NCBI GenBank assembly: GCA_902510475.1
Contig: CABXCC010000002.1
Span: forward strand, 1-64,000
Length of the DNA stretch: 64,000 nucleotides
Source: an uncultured Bacteroidota bacterium
Lineage (GTDB): Bacteria; Bacteroidota; Bacteroidia; Flavobacteriales; Flavobacteriaceae
Direction: 5' to 3'
Shown here: one piece after another, positions 28,947-39,529 of the stretch
Layout: each line of letters begins with the position of its first letter
How positions within the stretch are numbered: the first letter of the stretch is position 1
The notes under the pieces: model-generated
What the model saw: the letters and a program-made list of their open reading frames with translations, nothing else
Told to the model about the DNA's origin: nothing
Databases searched by the model: none
Made by a program: the position numbers and the translations under genes

Positions 28947-31016
28947 TTAATTACTATTTTTAGGGTATTCAATTCTGACGTGATAAATGTTTTTCAATTT
29001 TTCTTTTAAAACACTTTTTATGGTTGAAATATTTTTAAAAGTTAATTCACAATCAACAAACTGATCTTCTTCAATTTGTTTATCAATAATAGTTTCAACA
29101 AAATTATCAATTTTTGAATTATCAGGTTTGTCTAAACTTTTAGTAGCAGCTTCTACCGAGTCACACATCATAACAAGAGCCATTTCAATACTAAATGGTT
29201 TAGGTCCATCATAACAAAACTCATCTTTACTTTTTACCCCATCCTCATCAAGATGTTTAGAATAAAAATATGATATTAAATTAGTCCCATGATGAGTCCT
29301 TATAAAATCAATTATCCTTTCAGGTAAACCCGCATTTTTGGCAATATTAACACCATCTTTTACATGATCTTTTATAATCCCTACACTTTTTTCAGAATTT
29401 AGTTTATCATGAGGATTTTGTTCTGAAAGTTGGTTTTCTATAAAGTATGATGGATTATTGATTTTTCCTATATCATGATGTAATGCACCTACACGTGATA
29501 GTAATGCGTTTGCATTAATTTTATTTGCACAAGCTTCAGCAAGGTTTGCAACATTTAAAGAATGATGAAAAGTCCCAGGTGCCTTGTCAGATAATTCTTT
29601 CATTAGTTTTGAATTTGTGTCAGATAATTCTAAAAGGGAAACATCAGAAACCAAACCAAATAATTTTTCATATATATAAATTAAAGGATATATGAATAAG
29701 GTTAGTAAACCACATAATATAAATAGTAAGAAATTAAACATTGGCAAGTTTTCAATACTTCCTTCATGAATTACGTAAAATGAGAAATAAGCTAACATGT
29801 AAACAAATGTTATCTGAGCTACAGCTATAAAAAGATTTGCTCTTTTGTATATGTTGTCAGAAGTTAAAATGGTTACTACACCAGCAATAATATTAAGAAA
29901 AATAAACTCATAACTATTTGGCACTACAAAACCTAACAACATAATTGTTACTGAATGAATAAAAAAAGCAATCCTAGAATCAAAAAATGCTTTAAATAAT
30001 AAAGGAATAATACAAAGAGGTATAATGTAAACGTAATTGGAGTTAAAGTCTATTACCCATGTAGTAATCAGAATGATTAAAGTGATATTAAAATAAACAA
30101 AAGCTATTCGGTTATTATTTTCATAAATTTCTTTTTCAAATTTTCTGATAAATAGCACAATCATCAGTAATGATAGTATAACCAATAGTGAGTATGCTGT
30201 GACAATTAAATAAATATCAGAAAATGATCCATCATTAACTTCATATTCTCTTTTTAAGGATTCCAGTATATTTAGCTTTTCCCCTTCAACAATTTCTCCT
30301 TTGGAAATAATTAATGTTTCTTTTTCAATAAATCCTCTGTTGGGAGATATTTTACTTTCGGACTCCTCTAATGCCTTTACGGACAATGACTCGTTAAAAC
30401 TAAGATTCGGAGCTACTAGATCAAATACAACCGAAATTATTTCGGATTTATATATTTCTGTATCGTATTCTAGGATTTTATTATTTATAAATAGAAGTAA
30501 ACTCTCGGGTTTAATAAGAAGATCAAAATCGGTTAATTTAATCTGTTTGTTGTCTAAAAGAATTGAAATTGTTTGATTTTTGTTAAAATCAAAATTCTCA
30601 TCTAATAAGCCCGTATTATAAACATCATTTATGATTTTTACAGAATATTTTTTAATTATTTCTAGATCAACATTTTTATAATTTATAAAAAGAGTATCAT
30701 CGTTTAACTCTTTAAATCTTTTGGTAATTCTCTTCTCAGAATTAGTTTTTGATGTTGTATCAATTTCAAAAAAAAGTGGAGTATTTAATTTTACATCTTC
30801 AATCTCACTATTAATTTCATCAGAAGATTTTTTAATAGCAAAATCAAAAGGTGCATACAGGTTTTCCGATTGCCAAGGTCTTCCATTCTCAAAGCTATAT
30901 TTAAATTTTCCGCTTTTTGGAAAGAAATAAATAATTAAAAAAGCAGAAAGAATAAAAAGGAGTATTCGAAAAAGTCTTGAAAATCCTTTATTTATTTTAT
31001 TAAATAGTTTTCCCAT
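28947..31016 (-). CDS. pgpH: 7TM-HD family phosphohydrolase (PgpH-type c-di-AMP phosphodiesterase)
   Basis: A 689-residue membrane protein. After one N-terminal TM (about 15-32), a 7TMR-HDED extracytoplasmic domain spans roughly 40-260, seven TM helices about 270-455, and a cytosolic HD domain about 470-680. Metal-binding HD motifs are visible as HHSLNVANLAE, ALHHDIGKI and a later THHGTNL. PgpH-type enzymes hydrolyse cyclic di-AMP, an activity shown for Listeria; in this organism it is inferred. Single-gene unit, divergent from the thiolase. Confidence 0.9.
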   Translation of the reverse strand: MGKLFNKINKGFSRLFRILLFILSAFLIIYFFPKSGKFKYSFENGRPWQSENLYAPFDFAIKKSSDEINSEIEDVKLNTPLFFEIDTTSKTNSEKRITKRFKELNDDTLFINYKNVDLEIIKKYSVKIINDVYNTGLLDENFDFNKNQTISILLDNKQIKLTDFDLLIKPESLLLFINNKILEYDTEIYKSEIISVVFDLVAPNLSFNESLSVKALEESESKISPNRGFIEKETLIISKGEIVEGEKLNILESLKREYEVNDGSFSDIYLIVTAYSLLVILSLLMIVLFIRKFEKEIYENNNRIAFVYFNITLIILITTWVIDFNSNYVYIIPLCIIPLLFKAFFDSRIAFFIHSVTIMLLGFVVPNSYEFIFLNIIAGVVTILTSDNIYKRANLFIAVAQITFVYMLAYFSFYVIHEGSIENLPMFNFLLFILCGLLTLFIYPLIYIYEKLFGLVSDVSLLELSDTNSKLMKELSDKAPGTFHHSLNVANLAEACANKINANALLSRVGALHHDIGKINNPSYFIENQLSEQNPHDKLNSEKSVGIIKDHVKDGVNIAKNAGLPERIIDFIRTHHGTNLISYFYSKHLDEDGVKSKDEFCYDGPKPFSIEMALVMMCDSVEAATKSLDKPDNSKIDNFVETIIDKQIEEDQFVDCELTFKNISTIKSVLKEKLKNIYHVRIEYPKNSN

Positions 31017-31095
31017 AATATTGATTTAATAAATTTACTAAATATTTAAAGGTTTAATACAATTTTTAATTTATTAACTTTATTAAAAGAAATTT

Positions 31096-32271
31096 ATGAT
31101 GAACGAAGTAGTTATTGTAAGTGCTGTAAGAACACCTCTTGGTTGTTTTATGGGATCTTTATCTGATCTGTCAGCTGTAGATCTGGGTATTCAGGCTGTT
31201 AAAGGTGCATTAAGAAAGATAAATCTAGACAAATCATTTATTGATGAGCTAATAATCGGACATGTTTTACAAGCTGGATGTGGTCAGGCACCAGCAAGAC
31301 AAATTGCTGTCGGGGCTGGTTTAAAGACTCAAATACCTTGTTTCAGTGTAAATAAGGTTTGTTCATCAGGCTTAAAAGCTGTCGATTTAGCTTTTCAGTC
31401 CATAGCCCTTGGTAAAAATGAAATAGTTGTTGCCGGGGGAGTTGAAAGTATGAGTAATTCTCCTCATTATTTAAATTTAAGAAAGGCTACTAAGCTTGGT
31501 AATTCCTCATCAATTGATGGTATGATGAATGATGGTTTGACAGATGTTTACAGTAAAAGCTCTATGGGGGTATTAGCAGATAATTGTGCTGGTAATTATT
31601 CTATTTCTAGAGAATCTCAGGATGAATATGCTATTAATTCGTACATGAAATCAATAAAATCAACAGAAAATAATTTTTTTTCAGATGAAATTATACCCAT
31701 TTTTTACAAAGACAAAAGAGGAAATGAAATAGTAATTGAGAAAGATGAGCAGATTTCAAAAGTAAAATTTGATAAGATACCTAAACTTTCACCTGCATTT
31801 GTTAAAAATGGATCGGTTACAGCCGCTAATTCTTCGCCGATTAGTGACGGTGCTTCAATTTTAGTTTTAATGAGTTTAAAAAAAGCAAAAGAAATGGATC
31901 TAAAACCTTTGGCTAAAATTATTGATTTTCATGATGCAGCAATTGAACCTAACAAGTTTACCATCGCTCCTTCAAAGGCCATAAAGGAATTAGCTCTTAA
32001 AACCAACAGTAATTTAGATGATATTGATTTATTTGAAATCAATGAAGCTTTTTCCATGGTTCCATTAGTTAACACGAATATTCTAGGTTTAGATGATAAA
32101 AAGGTAAATATCAATGGAGGTGCCGTTTCTTTAGGTCACCCCCTTGGGTGTTCTGGAGCTAGAATACTTACTACTCTAATTCATAATTTACACAGGCTCA
32201 AAAAGAAAAAAGGAATTGCTGCCATTTGTAACGGCGGAGGAGGTGCTTCTTCAGTACAGATTAAAATTTAA
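31096..32271 (+). CDS. Acetyl-CoA C-acetyltransferase (thiolase)
   Basis: A 391-residue thiolase of the biosynthetic/degradative acetyl-CoA acetyltransferase type. All catalytic residues are in place: nucleophile Cys89 in NKVCSSGLKA, His348 in GHPLGCSGAR and Cys378 in CNGGGGAS. It condenses or cleaves acetoacetyl-CoA. No other beta-oxidation or ketone-body gene is adjacent. The start has two consecutive ATG codons; either could be used. The NlpC/P60 gene follows after 6 nt, probably in one transcript. Confidence 0.93.
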   Translation: MMNEVVIVSAVRTPLGCFMGSLSDLSAVDLGIQAVKGALRKINLDKSFIDELIIGHVLQAGCGQAPARQIAVGAGLKTQIPCFSVNKVCSSGLKAVDLAFQSIALGKNEIVVAGGVESMSNSPHYLNLRKATKLGNSSSIDGMMNDGLTDVYSKSSMGVLADNCAGNYSISRESQDEYAINSYMKSIKSTENNFFSDEIIPIFYKDKRGNEIVIEKDEQISKVKFDKIPKLSPAFVKNGSVTAANSSPISDGASILVLMSLKKAKEMDLKPLAKIIDFHDAAIEPNKFTIAPSKAIKELALKTNSNLDDIDLFEINEAFSMVPLVNTNILGLDDKKVNINGGAVSLGHPLGCSGARILTTLIHNLHRLKKKKGIAAICNGGGGASSVQIKI

Positions 32272-32277
32272 TTTTCT

Positions 32278-33021
32278 ATGATACTTGGAATTTGTAACCT
32301 CAGTATTGTTCCGGTGCGGATTGTAGATTCTGATAAATCAGAAATGATCAATCAACTCATTTACGGAGATATAATCGAAATTTTGGAGGAAAAAGAAAAA
32401 TGGGTAAAAATAAAGTCAGTATTTGATGATTATACTGGATGGATTGATATAAAACAATATTTTAAAATTGATGATAATATTAGGTTAGATCTAAACAAGC
32501 CTGTTTATAGTGTGAGTTTGGTTGAATTTATCGAAAATGATAACAATGAATTAGTTACAATTCCGATTGGCTCAGATATATCAAATATTTCATTAATGAA
32601 CCATAAATTTGATGGAAAAACTATTTCTGGTAAAAACAATCGAAATTCTATTGTAAATACAGCTTTATTGTTTTTAAACTCACCTTATCTTTGGGGAGGT
32701 AAAACACCTTTTGGTATTGACTGTTCTGGTTTTACCCAGATGGTTTATAAAATAAATGGATACAAGCTATCTAGAGATGCTAAAGATCAAGCGAATCAAG
32801 GAAAAACTTTAAGCTTTATTGAGGAATCAGAAGCTGGTGATTTAGCATTTTTTAACAATGACGAAGGTGATATAATACATGTAGGCATTATACTACAAAA
32901 CAATCACATAATACATGCAAGCGGAAAAGTTAGGATTGATAGAATAGATCATATTGGTATTTACAATAATGATCTAAATAAGCATACTCATTCTCTACGT
33001 TATATTAAGAAAATTATATAA
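32278..33021 (+). CDS. C40 family NlpC/P60 peptidase with SH3 domain
   Basis: A 247-residue protein. Residues about 1-60 form a bacterial SH3-like fold (GWIDIKQYF), and residues 125-247 the NlpC/P60 papain-like peptidase with catalytic Cys149 in GIDCSGF, His201 in IIHVGI and His213. Such enzymes cut between D-Glu and diaminopimelate in peptidoglycan stem peptides. No signal peptide is seen, unlike secreted members; it may act on muropeptides in the cytosol, as described for dipeptidyl-peptidase VI types. Its stop codon directly abuts the convergent TPR gene. Confidence 0.9.
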   Translation: MILGICNLSIVPVRIVDSDKSEMINQLIYGDIIEILEEKEKWVKIKSVFDDYTGWIDIKQYFKIDDNIRLDLNKPVYSVSLVEFIENDNNELVTIPIGSDISNISLMNHKFDGKTISGKNNRNSIVNTALLFLNSPYLWGGKTPFGIDCSGFTQMVYKINGYKLSRDAKDQANQGKTLSFIEESEAGDLAFFNNDEGDIIHVGIILQNNHIIHASGKVRIDRIDHIGIYNNDLNKHTHSLRYIKKII

Positions 33022-34296
33022 CTATTTATTTTCTAAATCAGCAACAATAGTTTTGTACTTGTTTTCGGACTCAACATCCCCGAGGGCTGAAAAAATATTT
33101 TTCAGAGTTCTAGCAGCATTAAGATTATCATTTTCAAGTTCATAAACTTTTTCCAAATAAGGAATGGCACTTTGATACAGGTTTTCCCTTTCTATTTTAA
33201 GCTCATCATATCTGTTGTAATCTGCGGTACTCATTCCTAAGGAATTCATTTCTTCAATTATCGCACCTTCTTTTTCTAAGGTAAGTGCTGCAGCATTTAA
33301 ATAAGCTTTAGTGTATGATGGGTCCATAGCTATTGCTTTATTATAATAATCAACAGCCTTTTCAAGATCCCCTTTGTCTGCGTTTACTACTCCAAGATTA
33401 AAAATTAAATCAACATTATTTGGTTCAATTTCTAGTGCTTTAGTAATTAAACTTTGATACATGTCAACCTCACCCATCTCCCACATAATATTAGATTCAA
33501 GTAAAATCAAATTAATGTCAAGTGGATCTATTGATTTGGCTTTTTCTAAAAATTTCAGTGAGTTATCAAAATCTTCTTTCGTTCTATAGATCGCAGCTAA
33601 AGATCTTAAAATATCAATTTCTACAGATTTAGCCATTTCATCTCTTGGTGAAATATGTGTTGTTAGAACATCTACTGAAAAGTCACGTGATTTCATATCC
33701 TGAAAAACCTGCTCTTTTCCAGATTCCTTTTCGGTAGCATAGTAATTTATTGAAATACCTGTATAACCTAAATCAATCAATTTTTCATAAAAGTTTAAAG
33801 CTACATCATAAGATTTAGCCTCGGTTGCTACAAGGGCTGCGTTATATAAATAAAGAGTATCACTTTTGGAAACATTATAAGCTGCTTCTAAACTTTTATA
33901 TGATAATTCATAATCTTTAATTTCAAGAGCAGATCTCGAATCATTAACAAATGAATTAAATAAATTAGTTAAAATATCATCGATTTTTGTAGAATATATT
34001 TTCGAACCTTCTTCTTCTATTTTTTTTGCATAATTAAAATTTTCAATACTAGATAATTTATTTTCAAAAGAGCTTTCTCCATTTTGATAATTAGCAAGAC
34101 CGCTTAAGTAATAAAATTTTGCTTTGGTTTTATCATCAGCAGAACCGATTAAATCATTTAATGATTCAAGTATATTTTTTGCTCCAGTATAATTATTAGA
34201 TTTTATTAGCTTTTCTGCAGTTTTTAGTTCTTTTTTTTGACCAAAACTAAAGTGTGTTATGCTAATAGTTATGAGAATTAAAATTAATTTTTTCAT
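33022..34296 (-). CDS. Exported tetratricopeptide-repeat protein
   Basis: A 424-residue protein with a clear signal peptide ([19 protein letters not shown]) and helical repeats throughout. Two good TPR units are seen around 230-340, with phrases such as NLGVVNADKGDLEKAVDYYNKA. It starts one base inside gyrA's stop region (TAATG-type overlap), so it is co-transcribed with gyrA, an arrangement common in Flavobacteriia. Function unknown; probably a periplasmic or outer-membrane scaffold. Confidence 0.88.
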   Translation of the reverse strand: MKKLILILITISITHFSFGQKKELKTAEKLIKSNNYTGAKNILESLNDLIGSADDKTKAKFYYLSGLANYQNGESSFENKLSSIENFNYAKKIEEEGSKIYSTKIDDILTNLFNSFVNDSRSALEIKDYELSYKSLEAAYNVSKSDTLYLYNAALVATEAKSYDVALNFYEKLIDLGYTGISINYYATEKESGKEQVFQDMKSRDFSVDVLTTHISPRDEMAKSVEIDILRSLAAIYRTKEDFDNSLKFLEKAKSIDPLDINLILLESNIMWEMGEVDMYQSLITKALEIEPNNVDLIFNLGVVNADKGDLEKAVDYYNKAIAMDPSYTKAYLNAAALTLEKEGAIIEEMNSLGMSTADYNRYDELKIERENLYQSAIPYLEKVYELENDNLNAARTLKNIFSALGDVESENKYKTIVADLENK

Positions 34297-36797
34297 TATT
34301 CTTCGTTTGAATTATTTTCGTCAATTATTTCAATATTTTCTTCATGATTTTCCTCGTCTTCTTCATGAACAACTTTTGCAACAGCTGCGATAGAATCACT
34401 TTCTTTCAAATTTATCAACTTTACTCCTTGAGTTGCTCTTCCCATAACTCTTAGGTTCTTTACAGCCATTCTAATAGCTATCCCGGACTTATTTATAATC
34501 ATAAGTCCATTAGTGTCATCAACATTTTTAATAGCCACTAAATCGCCTGTTTTTTCTGTGATGGAAATTGTTTTTACTCCTTTTCCACCTCTATTAGTTA
34601 TTCTGTAGTCTTCAAGTCTCGATCTTTTACCATAACCATTTGATGAAACAACAAGTATATTACTTTCCATATCATTTACAGACACCATTCCGATAACTTC
34701 ATCTTTATCATGTTGTAATCTAATACCTCTAACACCAGAAGCATTCCTTCCCATTGGTCTTGTTTTAGCTTCTTCAAACCTTATCGCTTTTCCTGATTTT
34801 AATGCAAGCATTACCTGGCTGTTACCATCTGTTAATTTTGCTTCAAGTAGCTCATCATTTTCTTTTATAGTTATTGCATTTATTCCGTTTGATCTAGGTC
34901 TAGAATATTGTTCTAAAGAAGTTTTTTTAACCTGACCTTTTTTAGTTGCCATTATCACATAATGAGAATTTATATAATCCTCATCTTTTAAATCTTTTGT
35001 ACAGATAAAGGCTTTGACTTTATCATCTTGTTCAATATTAATTAAATTTTGTATGGCTCTACCCTTAGAGGTCTTACTTCCTTCTGGAATTTCATAAACT
35101 CTCATCCAAAAGCATTTGCCTTTTAGGGTAAAAAATAGCATGTATTGATGATTGGTTCCAATAAAAATATCTTCTAGAAAATCTTCATTTCTTGTTGTTG
35201 ATGCCTTCTGACCAACCCCTCCTCTATTTTGAATTTTATATTCATCTAATGAGGTCCTTTTAATATATCCTGCATGTGAAATTGTAATAACAACTTTCTC
35301 ATCGGGAATCATATCCTCAATTGAAAGATCGCCTCCGGCATATTCTATTACAGATCTTCTTTCATCTCCGTATTTGTCCTTGATTTCATTTAGTTCAGCT
35401 GAAATGATATTCATTCTTCTGTTCTCATTTTCAAGAATATCCTTTAAATCTTCAATAAGCTTTTTAATTTCTTCATATTCAGATCTAAGTTTATCTTGTT
35501 CTAACCCGGTTAATTGTCTTAACCTCATCTCAACAATTGCCTTTGCTTGAACTTCAGAAAGCTTGAACTTCTTAATTAAGTTATTTCTAGCATCCTCGGC
35601 ATTTTTTGAAGCCTTTATTAAAGCTATTACATCATCAATATTGTCCGAAGCAATTATTAAACCTTCGAGTATATGACATCTATCTTCCGCTTTTTTTAAT
35701 TCAAACTTAGTTCTTCTAACCACTACATCATGTCTGTGATCAACAAAATGCTTGATCATTTCCTTTAAATTTAGCATCTGAGGACGCCCTTTTACAAGAG
35801 CAATAGTATTTACACTAAAAGAAGATTGAAGTTGACTGTATTTATATAATTTATTTAAAACAATATTAGGAATTGCATCTCTTTTTAAAACAAATACAAT
35901 CCTCATCCCATTACGGTCAGATTCGTCCCTTATTGTCGAAATTCCGTCTAATTTTTTATCATTAACTAAGTCCGCAATTTTTTTAATCATATCAGCTTTA
36001 TTTACCTGATATGGAATTTCAGTAACTATAATAGATTCTCTTCCGTTAACTTCTTCAATCTCTGCTTTCCCTCTAATTACTACCCTACCTCTTCCAGTAT
36101 GAAATGCTTCTTTAACACCATCATAACCGTGAATAATTCCACCAGTAGGAAAATCAGGAGCTTTAACATATTGCATTAAACCGTCAATATCAATTGAATT
36201 GTCTTTAATATATTCTAAGGTACCGTTAATTACCTCAGTTAGATTGTGTGGTGGTATATTGGTCGCCATACCTACTGCAATACCTGAAGCACCATTTACA
36301 AGTAGCGCTGGAATCTTTGTAGGCAAAACAGTTGGTTCCTTTAAAGTATCATCAAAATTTAATTTATAATCAACTGTATCTTTTTCTATGTCAGAAAGCA
36401 TTTCTTCTGAAATTTTCTGCATTCTAGCCTCTGTATACCTCATGGCTGCGGGACTGTCACCGTCAACAGAACCAAAATTTCCTTGACCGTCAACAAGCAT
36501 ATATCTTAAACTCCACTCCTGAGCCATCCTAACCATGGTGTCGTAGATTGCTGAATCCCCGTGAGGATGATATTTACCCATTACTTCACCAACAATTCTA
36601 GCAGATTTTTTATGAGCGGTTGAAGCTCTAACTCCTAAATCATGCATTCCATATAAAACTCTTCTGTGAACAGGTTTTAATCCATCTCTAACATCAGGAA
36701 GTGCTCTTGAAACTATTACAGACATTGAGTAATCAATGTATGCGGATTTCATTTCATCTTCAATATTAATAGGTATTAATTTTTCGCCGTCATTCAT
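34296..36797 (-). CDS. gyrA: DNA gyrase subunit A
   Basis: An 833-residue type IIA topoisomerase subunit that introduces negative supercoils with GyrB. The active-site tyrosine is Tyr121 in AMRYTEARM. The quinolone-resistance region reads [11 protein letters not shown] with Ser82 and Asp86, the residues linked to drug susceptibility. A GyrA-box-like NRGGKG in the C-terminal beta-pinwheel separates it from ParC. The tail is strongly acidic. Two possible -7 boxes lie upstream, an exact TATATTTG at 36840-36847 and a T-rich TAATTTTT 4 nt before the ATG. Confidence 0.97.
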   Translation of the reverse strand: MNDGEKLIPINIEDEMKSAYIDYSMSVIVSRALPDVRDGLKPVHRRVLYGMHDLGVRASTAHKKSARIVGEVMGKYHPHGDSAIYDTMVRMAQEWSLRYMLVDGQGNFGSVDGDSPAAMRYTEARMQKISEEMLSDIEKDTVDYKLNFDDTLKEPTVLPTKIPALLVNGASGIAVGMATNIPPHNLTEVINGTLEYIKDNSIDIDGLMQYVKAPDFPTGGIIHGYDGVKEAFHTGRGRVVIRGKAEIEEVNGRESIIVTEIPYQVNKADMIKKIADLVNDKKLDGISTIRDESDRNGMRIVFVLKRDAIPNIVLNKLYKYSQLQSSFSVNTIALVKGRPQMLNLKEMIKHFVDHRHDVVVRRTKFELKKAEDRCHILEGLIIASDNIDDVIALIKASKNAEDARNNLIKKFKLSEVQAKAIVEMRLRQLTGLEQDKLRSEYEEIKKLIEDLKDILENENRRMNIISAELNEIKDKYGDERRSVIEYAGGDLSIEDMIPDEKVVITISHAGYIKRTSLDEYKIQNRGGVGQKASTTRNEDFLEDIFIGTNHQYMLFFTLKGKCFWMRVYEIPEGSKTSKGRAIQNLINIEQDDKVKAFICTKDLKDEDYINSHYVIMATKKGQVKKTSLEQYSRPRSNGINAITIKENDELLEAKLTDGNSQVMLALKSGKAIRFEEAKTRPMGRNASGVRGIRLQHDKDEVIGMVSVNDMESNILVVSSNGYGKRSRLEDYRITNRGGKGVKTISITEKTGDLVAIKNVDDTNGLMIINKSGIAIRMAVKNLRVMGRATQGVKLINLKESDSIAAVAKVVHEEDEENHEENIEIIDENNSNEE

Positions 36798-36839
36798 AAT
36801 AAAAAATTAGTTTAATTATATCATATAAATAGTAGTAAA

Positions 36840-36847
36840 CAAATATA
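36840..36847 (-). promoter_or_regulatory. -7 promoter box (TATATTTG) for gyrA
   Basis: Exact TAnnTTTG match on the minus strand, 42 nt before the gyrA ATG at 36797. No TTG lies at the expected -33 distance. The rest of the 191-nt gap between gyrA and clpC is AT-rich and shows no other gene. Confidence 0.45.
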
Positions 36848-36988
36848 ATAATTTAGCCAAATTATTGATCCCTTAATTGATTACTAAAATTGATAATTTA
36901 TTAACAATTTACCTTCCATAAATTTTAAATAGTAATAGTGTTGTTTTAAAAAATCTTTATGATTATTTTTATACAAATTGTTTTTGTT

Positions 36989-39529
36989 ATGGATGATAAT
37001 TTTTCACCTAGAGTAAAAGACGTTATTACCTTTAGTAAAGAAGAGGCTCTAAGACTTGGTCATGATTTCATAGGGACTGAGCATTTAGTTCTTGGTATTA
37101 TAAGAAATGGTGAAGGAAAGGCAATCGATATATTAAATTTTTTAGGTGTTGATTTAAATGAATTAAGAAGAAAAGTTGAATCTTTAAATCCAATAAATTT
37201 TGATAACGATGTTAAAGAATCATCTAAAAAAAACCTTCATCTTACAAGACAAGCTGAGCGTGCTTTAAAAACTACATTTTTAGAAGCTAAGCTATTTCAA
37301 AGTTCGTTAATCAATACTGCTCACCTACTGTTATGCATCTTAAGAAACGAGAATGATCCTACGGCAAAAATTTTCAATAACATGGAAGTTAATTATAATG
37401 TTGTTAAAGACGAGTATAAGTCTATCATAGGAAAAGATGACTTTTCTGAAGAAAGCGAAGCTGATCACTCTGAAACTGGTGAAATTGAGGATTTAAAGTC
37501 TTCAAAATCAAGTACGAAATCAAAATCTTCAAAAAAATCAAAGACTCCGGTTTTAGACAATTTTGGAAAGGATCTTACCTTAATGGCTGAAAATAACGAA
37601 TTAGACCCAATAATTGGAAGGGAAGTTGAAATCCAAAGAGTTTCACAAATTCTAAGTAGAAGAAAGAAGAATAATCCCTTATTAATTGGTGAGCCAGGTG
37701 TAGGTAAATCCGCTATTGCAGAGGGATTAGCAATTAGAATTATTAAGAAAAAAGTTTCTAGAGTTTTATTTAATAAAAGAATAATCTCATTAGATCTTGC
37801 CAGTTTAGTTGCAGGGACTAAATACAGAGGTCAATTTGAAGAAAGAATGAAGGCTGTAATGAATGAGCTTGAAAAAAATTCTGATGTTATTCTTTTTATA
37901 GATGAAATTCATACAATTGTTGGTGCCGGTGGTGCAACAGGAAGTCTTGACGCTTCAAATATGTTTAAGCCTGCTCTTGCTAGAGGTACGATTCAATGTA
38001 TAGGTGCTACTACACTTGATGAATATAGAAACTCTATTGAAAAAGATGGCGCACTTGAAAGAAGATTTCAAAAAATTATAGTAGAACAAACTAATGATGA
38101 AGAAACTCTAGAGATTCTTAAAAATATTAAAGACAAGTATGAAGACCATCATAATGTAATTTATACAGACGAAGCTTTGCTTGCTTGTGTTAAACTCACA
38201 TCTAGATACATGACAGACAGGCACCTTCCCGATAAAGCTATTGATGCTCTTGATGAAGCTGGGTCAAGAGTTCATTTAACGAATCTTGATGTTCCTTTAC
38301 ATATCACTGATCTTGAGTCGGAATTAGACAATGTTAAAAATGATAAAAATCAAGCTGTAAAAAATCAAAAGTATGAACAAGCAGCAAGTTTCAGAGATAA
38401 AGAGAAAATAATTGAAAAAAAATTAAATAGTGCGCAAATTCTTTGGGAAGAAGAGTGTAAAAAAAACAAAGAGATTGTAAACGAAGAAAGCATTGCTGAT
38501 GTGGTTTCAATGATGACAGGTATTCCTTTAAACAAATTAAAACAATCTGAGAGTAATAAATTATCTAATCTTACGTCAATAGTAAAGAAAAGTATTATTG
38601 GACAGGATAAAGCTATTGAAAAGGTTGTAAAATCAATCCAAAGAAACAGAGCGGGATTAAAGGATCCAAAGAAACCAATTGGCTCATTTATATTTTTGGG
38701 GCAAACAGGTGTAGGAAAAACTCAGTTAGCAAAGATCCTTGCAAAAGAATTGTTTGACTCTGAAGATGCGTTAATTCGCGTGGATATGAGTGAATATATG
38801 GAGAAGTTTGCAATTTCTAGATTAATTGGTGCTCCTCCAGGTTATGTTGGTTATGAAGATGGTGGTCAGCTTACAGAAAAGATTAGAAGAAAGCCTTATG
38901 CTGTAGTTTTGCTAGATGAAATAGAAAAGGCACACCCTGATGTGTTCAATATGCTTTTACAAGTTCTGGATGATGGGTTTTTGACAGATAGTCTTGGAAG
39001 AAAAATTGATTTCACTAATTGTGTTATTATTATGACATCAAATATTGGAGTTAAAAAGATTCAAGATTTTGGATCTGGTGTTGGATTTGGAACAACTGCG
39101 AAAAAATCTCAAGAACATTCATTTACGCAAAAGACTATTATGAATTCACTGCAAAAAAAGTTTGCTCCAGAATTTTTAAATAGAATCGATGAAGTCATAA
39201 TTTTTAATTCATTGTCTGAACAAAACATTCATTCAATTATTGAAATTGAATTAGAAAAATTATACGAAAGGATTTATGAATTAGGCTATAAAATAAAACT
39301 GTCAAAAAAGGCTAAAGATTTTTTATGTAAAAAAGGTTACGATAAAAAATACGGAGCGAGACCGTTAAAAAGAACCATCCAAAAGCATGTTGAGGATCTA
39401 ATAGCGGCAGAGATATTAAATTCTTCCATAAATGATGGAGATACAATTACGATCGACCATGTTTCTAAAAAATCTGAGCTATCTATTAAGATTAAAAATT
39501 CAAAAGAAACAAAAACATCAAAGAAATAA
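36989..39529 (+). CDS. clpC: ATP-dependent Clp protease ATP-binding subunit ClpC
   Basis: An 846-residue AAA+ unfoldase feeding ClpP. Two Clp-N repeats (about 1-145), a Ser/Lys-rich linker (about 160-185), AAA-1 with Walker A GEPGVGKSA, a middle region containing a UVR-like helix (KYEQAASFRDKE) and AAA-2 with GQTGVGKTQ are in order. I start at the ATG at 36989 (MDDNFSPRVKD), the usual family start; an in-frame ATG at 36959 would add ten hydrophobic residues not seen in relatives. The last 12 bp overlap the end of hutH. Confidence 0.96.
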   Translation: MDDNFSPRVKDVITFSKEEALRLGHDFIGTEHLVLGIIRNGEGKAIDILNFLGVDLNELRRKVESLNPINFDNDVKESSKKNLHLTRQAERALKTTFLEAKLFQSSLINTAHLLLCILRNENDPTAKIFNNMEVNYNVVKDEYKSIIGKDDFSEESEADHSETGEIEDLKSSKSSTKSKSSKKSKTPVLDNFGKDLTLMAENNELDPIIGREVEIQRVSQILSRRKKNNPLLIGEPGVGKSAIAEGLAIRIIKKKVSRVLFNKRIISLDLASLVAGTKYRGQFEERMKAVMNELEKNSDVILFIDEIHTIVGAGGATGSLDASNMFKPALARGTIQCIGATTLDEYRNSIEKDGALERRFQKIIVEQTNDEETLEILKNIKDKYEDHHNVIYTDEALLACVKLTSRYMTDRHLPDKAIDALDEAGSRVHLTNLDVPLHITDLESELDNVKNDKNQAVKNQKYEQAASFRDKEKIIEKKLNSAQILWEEECKKNKEIVNEESIADVVSMMTGIPLNKLKQSESNKLSNLTSIVKKSIIGQDKAIEKVVKSIQRNRAGLKDPKKPIGSFIFLGQTGVGKTQLAKILAKELFDSEDALIRVDMSEYMEKFAISRLIGAPPGYVGYEDGGQLTEKIRRKPYAVVLLDEIEKAHPDVFNMLLQVLDDGFLTDSLGRKIDFTNCVIIMTSNIGVKKIQDFGSGVGFGTTAKKSQEHSFTQKTIMNSLQKKFAPEFLNRIDEVIIFNSLSEQNIHSIIEIELEKLYERIYELGYKIKLSKKAKDFLCKKGYDKKYGARPLKRTIQKHVEDLIAAEILNSSINDGDTITIDHVSKKSELSIKIKNSKETKTSKK

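Noticed and set aside
34296..36797. Quinolone-resistance change in gyrA
   Set aside because: Ser82 and Asp86 are the susceptible-type residues, so nothing indicates resistance.
36959..36988. Upstream ATG as the clpC start
   Set aside because: It adds ten hydrophobic residues absent from the family; the ATG at 36989 gives the normal N-terminus.
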